From: Pseudomonadota bacterium
GTDB taxonomy: Bacteria > Pseudomonadota > Gammaproteobacteria > Steroidobacterales > Steroidobacteraceae
Assembly: GCA_023423065.1 (NCBI GenBank)
Contig: JAFAGC010000099.1
Coordinates: 1 to 32,331, forward strand
Length of the DNA stretch: 32,331 nucleotides
Direction of reading: 5' to 3'
Shown here in pieces: positions 16,263 through 24,606 of the stretch (the stretch's first letter is position 1; the number at the start of each line of letters is the position of its first letter). The notes beneath the pieces are model-generated. The model ran no database searches. It was not told the DNA's origin and saw nothing but the letters and a program-made list of their open reading frames with translations. A program made the translations under genes and the position numbers.

Positions 16263-17849
16263 TCAGTTGCCGCCGCTGGCCGAGACCAGCGACGCCGGAT
16301 CGAGGGCCACGTTGTCGTGGCTGAGCCGCATCTGTTCGATCGCCTTGAGCAGCTCGTCGCAGGATGCGACCCGGTTCTCGCGCGACTTGGACATCAGCCG
16401 CTCGAGCAGAGGTTGATAGGAAAGATGATGCACCGGCAGCTCCGGCACCGGCGCCATGACGTGCTGCTGCAGCACGTCGATGGCCGAGGCGCCGAGATAG
16501 GGTTTCTTGCCGGCGAGCATCTCGTAAAGAATGACGCCGAGACTGTAGAGATCCGTGCGCGCATCGAGCACTTCGCCCTGCGCCTGCTCCGGACTCATGT
16601 AGTAAGGCGATCCGCGCAGCACTCCGGTGCGGGTGCTGCCGTCGCCACTCAGCAGGCTGCGCGCCAGGCCGAAGTCGATGAGCACCACGCTGCCGTCGTC
16701 GCGCAGCATCACGTTCGGCGGTTTGAGATCCCGATGGATGATGCCCGCGTCATGCACGACCTTGAGCGAGCGGGCGATTTCCGTGAGGAACGCGATGGCC
16801 TCGTCCGCGGTCAGCGGATTCTGCAGCCGCGCCTTGAGGTCGCCGCACGGGAAATACTCCATCGCGAGGTACTCGACGCCCTCGTGGATGCCGTAGTCGA
16901 ACAGGTCGATGATCGACGGATGGTCGAGCGCGGCGATCGCCTCGAACTCGCGCTGGAACATGATCGCGCGCTGGCCGGTGTCATTGGAGTCGCCCGAGTG
17001 CTTGCGCTTGCTGACCTTGAGCGCGACGTTGTGGCCGACGTCCTCCGAAATCGCGAGATAGACCGCCGCCGCTTCGGACTCGCCTATCTTCTGCAGCAGC
17101 GTGTAGCCGGGGATCTGGTGTTCCGGCGGCGCGACCGGCTTGGGCTCTTTCGTCGCGGCGGGCAGCGAAATCGCGGCCGGATCCGTGCGGGCCGCCGGCG
17201 GCGCGGAGGGCACGGCAACGGGCCCGGTCGCCGCCTTGGCCGCGTAGGCCAGGCTCGCGCCGGTGGCGGTCGAGACGTGCGGAATGTCGGTGGCGAGCGC
17301 GGCCGCCCGCGTGAGGGTCGCGCCGGCCTGCGTCGTGCCGGGCGATGCCGCGGCCTGGGTCGACGTGACCTGTGCTGGTGTGGCCTGAACGGCGGCGGCC
17401 GACTGCGCGGCGCGTTCGGCGCGTCGCTGCGCCTCTTTCTCGATGCCGCGCAGCGTGAGTTTGATCGAGCGCTGCAGCCGCGCCGGCGTGAGCAGGCGCT
17501 TCGGTAGATAGTCGGCGGCGCCCAGGCGCAGCGTGCGCACGGCGGCCAGCTCGCTGCCGCCCTCGGCCAGGATGATCATCTCGGGAAATCCGGGCTGACT
17601 GCGCAGCTTGCGGATCCAGTCGAAACCGTCGGTGGTCGGCTCCTCGATGCCTTCGTCGAAGGCCAGCGCGAGCACGACGATGTCGTAGTCGCGCACGGTC
17701 ATCGCCGTGCGGACACGCCCGAACGAAGTCCAGTCCATGAGCACGATCGATTCCGCCGGCCAGCCGGTGCCGACCGCGTGTTGCACCCAGCGCGCGTACT
17801 TGTCGTCGTTCTCGACGATCAGGAAACGATGCGGGCGCGGCTCATCCAT
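16263..17849 (-). CDS. Ser/Thr protein kinase with N-terminal pseudo-receiver domain
   Basis: 528-residue soluble protein. A receiver-like domain occupies about residues 8-130: acidic-pocket residues Glu13, Asp15 and Asp16 and the conserved Lys117 (DYLPK) are present, but the phospho-acceptor Asp is replaced by Ala61 (DIVVLALAF). An Ala/Thr/Pro-rich linker (about 140-245) leads to a Hanks-type kinase domain (248-510) with VALK (Lys278), HRDLKPPN (catalytic Asp374), DFGLA (392-396) and SPEQ in place of APE. The glycine loop is unusual, GESEAA instead of GxGxxG. No PASTA repeats or membrane helix are present. It lies six bases downstream of the TonB-fusion gene and six upstream of the CheA-like gene. 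Kinase activity is likely; its targets are unknown. Confidence 0.87.
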   Translation of the reverse strand: MDEPRPHRFLIVENDDKYARWVQHAVGTGWPAESIVLMDWTSFGRVRTAMTVRDYDIVVLALAFDEGIEEPTTDGFDWIRKLRSQPGFPEMIILAEGGSELAAVRTLRLGAADYLPKRLLTPARLQRSIKLTLRGIEKEAQRRAERAAQSAAAVQATPAQVTSTQAAASPGTTQAGATLTRAAALATDIPHVSTATGASLAYAAKAATGPVAVPSAPPAARTDPAAISLPAATKEPKPVAPPEHQIPGYTLLQKIGESEAAAVYLAISEDVGHNVALKVSKRKHSGDSNDTGQRAIMFQREFEAIAALDHPSIIDLFDYGIHEGVEYLAMEYFPCGDLKARLQNPLTADEAIAFLTEIARSLKVVHDAGIIHRDLKPPNVMLRDDGSVVLIDFGLARSLLSGDGSTRTGVLRGSPYYMSPEQAQGEVLDARTDLYSLGVILYEMLAGKKPYLGASAIDVLQQHVMAPVPELPVHHLSYQPLLERLMSKSRENRVASCDELLKAIEQMRLSHDNVALDPASLVSASGGN

Positions 17850-17855
17850 GAGGGA

Positions 17856-20015
17856 TCATTCCGAAAAGCGGATGCGCACGGCCACGCGCTGCTCGACGGC
17901 CTTGCCGTCGCGCATCACGGGCTTGTAGCGCCATTGCGAGATGGCCTCCGTGGCGGAGGCGTCGAAAGTCTTTCGCGGGTTGGAATTGGTGACGACGATG
18001 TCGCCGGTCGAACCGTCGGGACGGACGGTGAATTCCACTTCCACCCAGCCGTTGACGTTTCGGTTGAACAGCGTCGCGGGAACCTTGGGCGCGACGTATT
18101 CGGTGCGCTGCAGCGAATTCGCGCCGACGACGGCGGTGCGTTGTTCCGCCGCGATGCGCGCGGATTCGAGCTCGCGCACGGCGTTCTCGAGCTCCGTGCC
18201 GCCCAGGCCGATGGATTGCGCTTCCTGGAGCCACACGCCGGCGGCGGCGAAGTCGTCGCGCGCGATCGAGCCGCGCATTTCCTTGAGCAGCGCGGCCCCG
18301 AGATTCGTGCGCGCCGTGCCCACGATCGGGTTGCCCGAATCGGTCTCGATGAGATCGAGTAGATAGCCCTTGGCGTTGCGCCCGGCGGGCTGCACGAGCG
18401 CATTGGCGGAGAGCGCGGTCGTGAACGATTGCGCGAGCGCTTCGACCTTGCGCGCCCGCGTGTTGATCATCGTGTCCTGCAGCGAACGGCGGATCGACGC
18501 CATTTCGTTGCGGGGCGCGCCCGCGCCGTCGGCGTTCGCGAGCCAGCGTTCGGTCTCGGCGGCGTCGCCGGCGGTGGCGGCCGCACTCGCGCGGTCGAGC
18601 AATTCCTTGCGCAGCGCGCGCTCCGTCTCGGCGACCGCCGGATCGTCGGGAACGACCTGGCGCGCGGCCTCCAGGTAGAAGCGCGCGTTGTCCTCGGCCG
18701 GCTCGATGAGGGCGCCGCTGCGCAGGCGCGTATTCGCGAGCCGGAGATAGGTCGTGCCCTTCTCCTGCTTGTCGTTCACGCCGGCGTCGCGGGCGCGGGT
18801 GAGCGCGGCGCGTTCCTTCTCCATCTCGATCTGCATGTGCAGGAACGCGCCGCGAGCGGTGGCCGGCGTGAGCGTTTCCGCCACGTCGACCATGCGCCTG
18901 GCGTCGTCGATGTTTCCCGCGGTCAACGCGCGCTCGGCCGCGGACAGCAGACGGTCGGCGACGCGCACCAGGCCGGCCTTCGCGAGGGTGTTGGCCGGAT
19001 CGAGGTCGAGGGCTCCGCGGAACAGCTCGACGGCGTTCCTGCCGGCCGGCGCGGCGAGTTCGCCGCGCTGCAGCGCCGCCTCGGCCTGGGCGAGCTGATC
19101 GCGCAGGCGCTGTTCGTGTGTCATCGCAGGGGCGGGAGATGAAGTTTGCGCCGCGGTCTCCGCGGGAAGGCGGATGACGCTCGGTCCCGGTATGTCCGCC
19201 ACGCGCTCGGCTACGGCGGGCGCAGGTTTCTCGGCGACCGGCGTGGCGGTCGCGACGGGCGTTGCCTCGGGTCCGGATGCCGGCGCGGGCTGGCTGGCGG
19301 CGGCCACCGGCTGCACTTCCTGAGCCCGGCTTTCGGTCACCGCGGGCGGCGCGCTGACCGGGGCCGGCGCGGACTTCGTGGCCGCGCCGTCGGGTTCCTG
19401 GCTAACTACCTGCCGCGCGGCGGCCGGCTCGTCCGATCCGGACGAAAACGCGAACCAGGCGCCGGCGCCTGCGACCGCGATCGCGGCCGCCGCGATGCCC
19501 GCGAGCGGGATGCGCTTGCCGCGTGATTCGCGCGGCTTCGATTCTTCCATCGACGAGAAATCGGGACGAACGAACTCGAGCGTGCGCTCGACGTTCTCGA
19601 CTTCGTGGCGGCGCAATGCCGCCTCGACGAACAACCGGACGCGCGGCGCGGAAACGGGACGGTGCAGGAAGCGATAGACCACCCCGGAGGTGATCTGGCT
19701 GGCGACGCGCGATTGTTCTTCGGCAGTGCCCACGACCACGAGCACGAGATCGGGCCAGGTCTCGCGCAGGCGTTCCGCGAGGGCGGCGATGTCGCCTTCG
19801 ATGAACATGCTGTCGAGCAGACAGGCGGAGACTCGCCGCCGGTTCAGGTGCGGACGCAGCTCTTCTTCAGTGTTTACGAGAATGAGGTCGTGCGAGGGAT
19901 CGATCGTGCTGCGCAGGAGTCCGATCAGTGCCCGATCCTGCGTGATCGCGGCAATCGCTACCGCCGCCTGGAGGGCGGTCGGCGGAGAAGACTCGAAGTC
20001 CGACTGCGGCAGCAT
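17856..20015 (-). CDS. Receiver-like domain / membrane helix / repeat region / TonB C-terminal domain fusion
   Basis: 719-residue inner-membrane protein and first gene of the signalling operon. Order: cytoplasmic receiver-like domain (about 18-137) with Asp68 at the phospho-acceptor position but Arg119 in place of the conserved Lys and only one pocket acid (TQD); one membrane helix (169-190); a Pro/Ala-rich stretch (195-300); three copies of a roughly 75-residue helical repeat containing PAGRNA, PAEDNA and PAGRNA (starting near 306, 423 and 527); and a TonB C-terminal domain (about 637-719) with GWVEVEFTVRPDG and ISQWRYKPV. The periplasmic TonB-like end might contact an outer-membrane or periplasmic partner. 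No ExbB/ExbD genes are nearby. ATG 20015 has no strong ribosome site. Domain calls are firm for TonB and moderate for the receiver. Confidence 0.82.
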   Translation of the reverse strand: MLPQSDFESSPPTALQAAVAIAAITQDRALIGLLRSTIDPSHDLILVNTEEELRPHLNRRRVSACLLDSMFIEGDIAALAERLRETWPDLVLVVVGTAEEQSRVASQITSGVVYRFLHRPVSAPRVRLFVEAALRRHEVENVERTLEFVRPDFSSMEESKPRESRGKRIPLAGIAAAAIAVAGAGAWFAFSSGSDEPAAARQVVSQEPDGAATKSAPAPVSAPPAVTESRAQEVQPVAAASQPAPASGPEATPVATATPVAEKPAPAVAERVADIPGPSVIRLPAETAAQTSSPAPAMTHEQRLRDQLAQAEAALQRGELAAPAGRNAVELFRGALDLDPANTLAKAGLVRVADRLLSAAERALTAGNIDDARRMVDVAETLTPATARGAFLHMQIEMEKERAALTRARDAGVNDKQEKGTTYLRLANTRLRSGALIEPAEDNARFYLEAARQVVPDDPAVAETERALRKELLDRASAAATAGDAAETERWLANADGAGAPRNEMASIRRSLQDTMINTRARKVEALAQSFTTALSANALVQPAGRNAKGYLLDLIETDSGNPIVGTARTNLGAALLKEMRGSIARDDFAAAGVWLQEAQSIGLGGTELENAVRELESARIAAEQRTAVVGANSLQRTEYVAPKVPATLFNRNVNGWVEVEFTVRPDGSTGDIVVTNSNPRKTFDASATEAISQWRYKPVMRDGKAVEQRVAVRIRFSE

Positions 20016-20184
20016 GTTGGTGGCGACACGACCCTGAAGAAAAACAGCGAAAACAAAGGCAACTGGGGCACTTTAACAAGATATGTAAGTTTACTGAGGA
20101 TACGCCGCGAGGCGCCCCCGCGGCGCGAACAATCCGTGAACTGCGTAACGCGACCTTGGTCCTGTAATGAGACGACTTTCACAG

Positions 20185-20215
20185 TTGAAGCAGGGCGGCG
20201 AGCGACGGGTATGAT
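20185..20215 (+). promoter_or_regulatory. Candidate promoter of the secreted-protein operon
   Basis: TTGAAG at 20185-20190 and TATGAT at 20210-20215 with a 19-base spacer, about 30 bases before the start at 20247. This lies in the 231-base divergent region 20016-20246, whose 20036-20100 part is markedly AT-rich for this genome. A promoter for the minus-strand signalling operon should also be there, but I could not identify a convincing one. Confidence 0.4.
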
Positions 20216-20246
20216 CGCCGCCGCCCGGAAACGAATGGAGTGTCAA

Positions 20247-21161
20247 ATGTCCCCGAGAGGCATCTTTTTCGCACTGCTGGTCGCCACCTGCGGAGTCGCC
20301 TCCGCAGCCGGACCCTCCGGAGCCCAGCAACGCGGCGCAGAGCAGTTCCTGGCGGCGGTCGCGAGCGGCAATTTCCAGGCGGCCGCGCAGGAAATGCACC
20401 CCGACGAGATCGAGAAGCTGCGCTCGCGCCTGCTCGAACTGATGCGCGCGGAGGCCTCACGCAGCGATTCCACCTACCGCTCGCGGTTGTTCGGTCCGGG
20501 CCGCTCGCTCAACGACCTCGAGAGCATGACGCCGGTGCGCTTCTTTGGTGCGCTCTCGGAACGCCTGCGCCTGCGGGGGAGGGTGTTCGAGAAATACGAC
20601 TGGCTCGCGGCCGTGCCGGACGGCAAGGTCGTCTATCTAGTCGGCAAGGGAATCCAGCCCAAGGATCGCGGCGCCGTCAAGGTGACGGTGCTGGTCGGCT
20701 TGATGCAGTATGGCGCGCAGTGGCGCGCCGTGATCCCGAGCGAGATCGAGGCCCAGATCGACGACCTGATCGAAGGCCGCGCGACCGGCGGTCCCGGGCA
20801 GGGAGCCGCCACGAATGTCGTCGTTCAGAAGGTGCCGCTCGCGCCCGGGATCAGCGAACTGCTCGCGCGCGCCGAGGCCAGCATCGCGGCGGGGCAATGC
20901 GAGGAGTACTACAGCGAATTCATGAGCCCGAACTTCCACAGGGCCACGTCGCGCAGCGCGCTCAAGACGCTCGTGAACGCGTGCACCCGCAGCGAGGACA
21001 CGCGCGAGACGATGATCACGACGCTGCGCATCGTGCAGGAGCTCTCGCCGCGCTACGAGATGAACAACACGCGCGCCGTCTTCGATGTCAGCGGGCAGGG
21101 GCTGCCATACCAGCGGTTCGTGCTCGAACGCGACAAGGATCGCTGGTACATCGCCGAATGA
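20247..21161 (+). CDS. Secreted protein of unknown function, two NTF2-like halves possible
   Basis: 304-residue protein with a clear signal peptide (MSPRGIFFALLVATCGVASA, cleavage after about residue 20). I do not recognise a named family. Each half starts with a short helical motif (FLAAVASGNFQAAAQEM; LLARAEASIAAGQCEEYYSEF) and ends in a strand-rich segment closing with a Trp (YGAQWRAVI; KDRWYIAE), which resembles a tandem of NTF2-like or DUF4878-type folds. ATG 20247 is chosen because GGAG sits six bases upstream; an earlier in-frame ATG at 20235 would add four residues. Its stop overlaps the next start (ATGA). It is divergent from the signalling operon, so it could be a co-regulated target; that is inference. 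Confidence 0.82.
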   Translation: MSPRGIFFALLVATCGVASAAGPSGAQQRGAEQFLAAVASGNFQAAAQEMHPDEIEKLRSRLLELMRAEASRSDSTYRSRLFGPGRSLNDLESMTPVRFFGALSERLRLRGRVFEKYDWLAAVPDGKVVYLVGKGIQPKDRGAVKVTVLVGLMQYGAQWRAVIPSEIEAQIDDLIEGRATGGPGQGAATNVVVQKVPLAPGISELLARAEASIAAGQCEEYYSEFMSPNFHRATSRSALKTLVNACTRSEDTRETMITTLRIVQELSPRYEMNNTRAVFDVSGQGLPYQRFVLERDKDRWYIAE

Positions 21162-21664
21162 GCGCCGGGAAACTCACGATCCGGCCGGCGGCGCCGGCCG
21201 ATGCGGCCGTCATCGCGGAGCTCGTGCGGGAGCTGGCCGAATACGAAAAGCTCGCGCACGAGGCCAAGGCGGTCACCGCGGATTTCAGGCGAGAGCTCGA
21301 ATCCCCGAATCCCGTGATCCACGTGCTGATCGCGGAATGGGACGGCGAGCCTGCGGGTTTCGCGCTGTATTTCTTCAATTTTTCGACGTTCGTCGGTCGG
21401 CAGGGACTGTACCTCGAAGACCTGTTCGTGCGGCCCGCGCATCGTTCGCGAGGCATCGGCCGTGAACTGCTGCGCGCGCTCGCGCGTATCGCGCAGCAGC
21501 GCGATTGCGGCCGCATGGAGTGGGCGGTGCTCGACTGGAACGAGCCCGCGCTGCGCTTCTACAAGTCGCTCGACGCGCGACCGATGAACGAGTGGATCAT
21601 CCATCGCCTCACGCCCGTGGAAATCGCGCGGCTCGCGGCGGAGAACGGAGCGAGGACAACATGA
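21158..21664 (+). CDS. GNAT family N-acetyltransferase (diamine acetyltransferase-like)
   Basis: 168-residue cytoplasmic acetyl-CoA-dependent acetyltransferase. The acetyl-CoA loop region is LYLEDLFVRPAHRSRGIGRELL, here with the R/Q-x-x-G-x-G/A motif as RSRGIG, followed by MEWAVLDWNEPALRFYKSLDA. LEDLFV and WNEPALRFY are typical of the SSAT/thialysine acetyltransferase group, which acetylates polyamines or thialysine. The ATG at 21158 lies in an ATGA overlap with the upstream stop and its own stop overlaps the rhodanese ATG, so three genes are translationally coupled. Substrate is inferred only to subgroup. Confidence 0.92.
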   Translation: MSAGKLTIRPAAPADAAVIAELVRELAEYEKLAHEAKAVTADFRRELESPNPVIHVLIAEWDGEPAGFALYFFNFSTFVGRQGLYLEDLFVRPAHRSRGIGRELLRALARIAQQRDCGRMEWAVLDWNEPALRFYKSLDARPMNEWIIHRLTPVEIARLAAENGARTT

Positions 21665-22140
21665 CTACACGCATGAACATGAATACGAGTCTTCTGGTCG
21701 TGGGCGCGCTGCTGCTGGCGGGCCCCGCGCTCGCGACGGATCCGGCCCCGGCCCCGGTGACTGCGCCGCCCGCGGCGAGCGCGGCACCGGTCATGACTCA
21801 ATCGGAACTGCTCGAGCGACTGAAAAAGAAGGACGACTCGGTCGTCGTGCTCGACGTGCGCAGCGCGCGCGAGTTCTCGGCGGGTCACGTGGCCGGCGCT
21901 CGGAACATCGCGCACGACGAACTGGCGGCGAGGCTCGAGGAGCTCACGGGCGCGCGCGACAAGGAAGTGGTGCTGTACTGCCGCAGTGGCCGACGCGCGG
22001 CGCTCGCCGCCGAAACGCTGCGCGGCGCGGGATTCACGAAGCTCAGGCAGCTCGAGGGTGACTATCCGGCCTGGGAGTCGGCGAAGCTCCCCGTCGAAGG
22101 CGTGGCCGCTTCGCAAGGCGAAAACGTGCCGGCCAATTGA
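21661..22140 (+). CDS. Periplasmic rhodanese-domain protein
   Basis: 159-residue protein with a signal peptide (hydrophobic LLVVGALLLAGPALA) and a single rhodanese domain: VVLDVRSAREFSAGHVAGA, then the active-site loop YCRSGRRA with the sulfur-accepting Cys. It would carry persulfide sulfur or act on thiols in the periplasm. A second in-frame ATG at 21673 would leave a shorter signal peptide. ATGA coupling to the GNAT gene. It ends 20 bases before the convergent gspB stop; a 5-bp GACCG/CGGTC inverted repeat lies there (22141-22162), too weak to call a terminator. Confidence 0.92.
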   Translation: MTTRMNMNTSLLVVGALLLAGPALATDPAPAPVTAPPAASAAPVMTQSELLERLKKKDDSVVVLDVRSAREFSAGHVAGARNIAHDELAARLEELTGARDKEVVLYCRSGRRAALAAETLRGAGFTKLRQLEGDYPAWESAKLPVEGVAASQGENVPAN

Positions 22141-22160
22141 GACCGGCGCGCCGTTCGCGG

Positions 22161-22901
22161 TCAGTTCCCGTCGAGCGCGAAATGCCGGCCGCGATATGAA
22201 AGCGTCGCACCCCGCTGCGTGATGGCCTCCACGCGCACGCCATCGGGCAGCGACTCGCCCTCGCGCAGTCTGCGCATGTTGATGAACACGAACCGGTCCG
22301 CGGGATTCGCCGCGTACACGTGCAGATCGAGGCGAAGCTCGGGAATCTGGATGCCCTTCGCGAGCATCTCGTCGCGTGACGGAACACCGTTGGCCTCACG
22401 CGCCGCGGTCAGGGCGCCCGCCTCGTCCGGCGTGATCGCGGGCGCGTAGTCGTTCGCGTTGTAGTCGGGCGGCACCGGCATCTCGCTGCCGGACAGCACC
22501 GGTTCCTCGATGTATTGCGGGCCCGTCGCGCCGGAACTTCCGCCGCCCACCGTCACGCTCGGCGCGGCATTGATCGGAATGTTGACGGTGGTCGGAATGG
22601 TCACGGTGGCCGGAACGGTGACCATGCCGGGCGGCGCGCTCGCCGCGGCCGGCTGCACGGAGGACTGCGCGGTGGGCTGCATGGCGGCCGCCTGTGTGCT
22701 CGCGGGAGCAGGCTCCCGGGAGTCGCGCAGCAGCACCCAGCCCAACGCCACCAGGTTGATTCCCAGCAGGACCGCCAGTCCAACTACCCAGACGGGAAAC
22801 ACGCGGCGCGGCGCCGCCACCTTGACCTCGAACAGCGCCGGCGCGGCCTGGCGTTGACGGTCGGTCTCGGATTTTTTCAGGGCATCGAGAATGAAGGACA
22901 T
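22161..22901 (-). CDS. gspB: Type II secretion accessory protein GspB
   Basis: 246-residue inner-membrane protein. The opening MSFILDALKKSETDRQRQ is the hallmark of GspB/PulB. One membrane helix lies at about residues 36-58, then a Pro/Ala/Thr-rich spacer and a C-terminal periplasmic GspB domain (about 185-246) ending in LSYRGRHFALDGN. With GspA it helps the secretin GspD pass the peptidoglycan and insert in the outer membrane. Its ATG is one base after the gspA stop, so the two are coupled. No gspC-gspN genes are in the window. Confidence 0.92.
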   Translation of the reverse strand: MSFILDALKKSETDRQRQAAPALFEVKVAAPRRVFPVWVVGLAVLLGINLVALGWVLLRDSREPAPASTQAAAMQPTAQSSVQPAAASAPPGMVTVPATVTIPTTVNIPINAAPSVTVGGGSSGATGPQYIEEPVLSGSEMPVPPDYNANDYAPAITPDEAGALTAAREANGVPSRDEMLAKGIQIPELRLDLHVYAANPADRFVFINMRRLREGESLPDGVRVEAITQRGATLSYRGRHFALDGN

Positions 22902-22902
22902 G

Positions 22903-24510
22903 TCAGCTCCCGGATGCGCTGCGCAGGAAGGGCGTGGCCGCGTCGTTGAGCGCCGCGTCGAGCGCCACCTGTGTCTGCACGCCCGCGATGCCGTCGACCA
23001 CGAGCCGGTTCTTGCGTTGGAAATCCTCGACCATCGACACCAGCGAGGCGTCGTAGCGGTCGCTGCCCGACTCTTCGGCCGGCATGCCGTTCACGCGCCG
23101 CAGGCTGTCGCGCAGCCACTTCACGCGCGCGTTGCGTGCGCCCACGTGCAGCGGATCCGACGCGCCGAGCGCCGGACGCCACAGCAACACGTAGTCGCCG
23201 AACCAGCTGCTCGAAAGATCGCCGATGCCCACCTCGTGCTGCGCGCCGCCGAGGGTCACCTTCGCGCGCTCGTCGTCGAGGCCGGCGAGCACGACCTGGT
23301 GCGCGCGGCCGCCCGAATCGATCACGTTGAGAATGGCCGGGCGGTTGAACAGGCGCAGCTGCGCCAGCGAGCCGCGCTGGGCCAGGCACTCGAGTCCGCC
23401 CTGCATCGCCTGGCTGCACGGATCCGTGCGGCCCGCGACGTAGCGCAGTCCCCAGAGCGTAAACAGCTTGCCGTACGCATTGTCGGGATCGGTCTCCGTG
23501 GCGTACTGCGTGAGCAGCGAATCGAGCGAGGCCACGGCGGGCCCGGCGGGCTCGGCCTGTGGCGCCGCCGCCGCGACGGGTTCTCGCGCGGGTGCGTCCG
23601 CCGAACTCACGAGGCGCGGCAGCAGCAGCGCGGCGCTTGCGACCGCAACCACGCCGGCCGCGGACGCGGCCACCCACGGCAGCCACCGCGGCTGGATCGT
23701 CTTGTCGAACACTTCGCCCGCGGCGCGCCGCACGATCCCCGCGGATATCGCGTGACGGTCTTCGGTGAACGCGCCGAGCAGCGCGCGATCGCAGATGATG
23801 TTGACGAGGCGCGGCACGCCGCCCGAGAGCCGGTGGATCTCGCGCAATGCGCCGTTGCCGAAGATCTCGCGCGTCGCGCCCGCCACGCGCAGGCGATGGC
23901 GCACGTAGGCGGCGGTTTCGTCGCGCGACAGCGGATCGAGGTGATAACGGCCCGTAATGCGTTGCGCGAGCTGCCGCAGCTCGACGCGGCCTAACAACTC
24001 GCGCAGCTCGGGCTGGCCGATCAGGATGATCTGCAGCAGCTTCTGGGTTTCGGTCTCGAGATTGGTGAGCAGGCGTACCTGCTCGAGTACTTCGGGCGCC
24101 AGGTTCTGCGCCTCGTCCACGACCAGCACGATGCGCTTGCCGTCGGCATGCGCGGCGAGCAGGTGTTTGCTCAACAGGTCGACGAGATCCTTGAGACTGC
24201 GCTCCGACTCCGCCGGCACGGAGATGCCGAGCTCCTCGCAGATGGCGAGCAGGAATTCCGTCGGCGTCATGCGCGGATTCAGGATCAGCGCGATCTCGGC
24301 GTGTTTGGGCGCCTGCGTCAGCAGCGATCGCACGACGGTCGTCTTGCCCGTGCCGACTTCGCCCGTGAGCTGGATGAATCCGCCTGCTTCGTTGATGCCG
24401 TACACCAGGTGCGCGAGCGCCTCCGCATGCCGTTCCGAGAGGAACAGGTAGCGCGGATCCGGCGTGATCGAGAAAGGCTTCTCGTTGAGACCGAAAAACG
24501 AGGCGTACAT
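22903..24510 (-). CDS. gspA: Type II secretion AAA ATPase GspA/ExeA
   Basis: 535-residue inner-membrane ATPase. The N-terminal YASFFGLNEKPFSITPDPRY is diagnostic of ExeA. Walker A GEVGTGKTT (50-58), Walker B IVLVVDEAQ (127-135), one membrane helix (about 276-298), and a C-terminal peptidoglycan-binding domain (about 460-520) containing VEDFQRKNRLVVDGIAG. Works with GspB in secretin assembly by binding peptidoglycan. The 96 bases upstream hold a TAATAC that could serve as a -10 box on the minus strand, but the -35 is poor. Full length for the family. Confidence 0.95.
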   Translation of the reverse strand: MYASFFGLNEKPFSITPDPRYLFLSERHAEALAHLVYGINEAGGFIQLTGEVGTGKTTVVRSLLTQAPKHAEIALILNPRMTPTEFLLAICEELGISVPAESERSLKDLVDLLSKHLLAAHADGKRIVLVVDEAQNLAPEVLEQVRLLTNLETETQKLLQIILIGQPELRELLGRVELRQLAQRITGRYHLDPLSRDETAAYVRHRLRVAGATREIFGNGALREIHRLSGGVPRLVNIICDRALLGAFTEDRHAISAGIVRRAAGEVFDKTIQPRWLPWVAASAAGVVAVASAALLLPRLVSSADAPAREPVAAAAPQAEPAGPAVASLDSLLTQYATETDPDNAYGKLFTLWGLRYVAGRTDPCSQAMQGGLECLAQRGSLAQLRLFNRPAILNVIDSGGRAHQVVLAGLDDERAKVTLGGAQHEVGIGDLSSSWFGDYVLLWRPALGASDPLHVGARNARVKWLRDSLRRVNGMPAEESGSDRYDASLVSMVEDFQRKNRLVVDGIAGVQTQVALDAALNDAATPFLRSASGS

Positions 24511-24606
24511 GGGTGTGCGGTCTGTTCTGGATGTGCCGCGAAGGTTAACGGGCGGGCAGTATTACACGGGCTTTTGGCGCCGGGGAATCAGCCGAAAATG
24601 AGACAT

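Noticed and set aside
15753..17507. 584-codon open frame on the plus strand
   Set aside because: Antisense to the kinase and CheA-like genes; no recognisable motif, Arg/Gly-rich end.
22141..22162. GACCG/CGGTC inverted repeat between convergent rhodanese and gspB genes
   Set aside because: Only five pairs with a 12-base loop and no T-run; expected by chance in GC-rich DNA.
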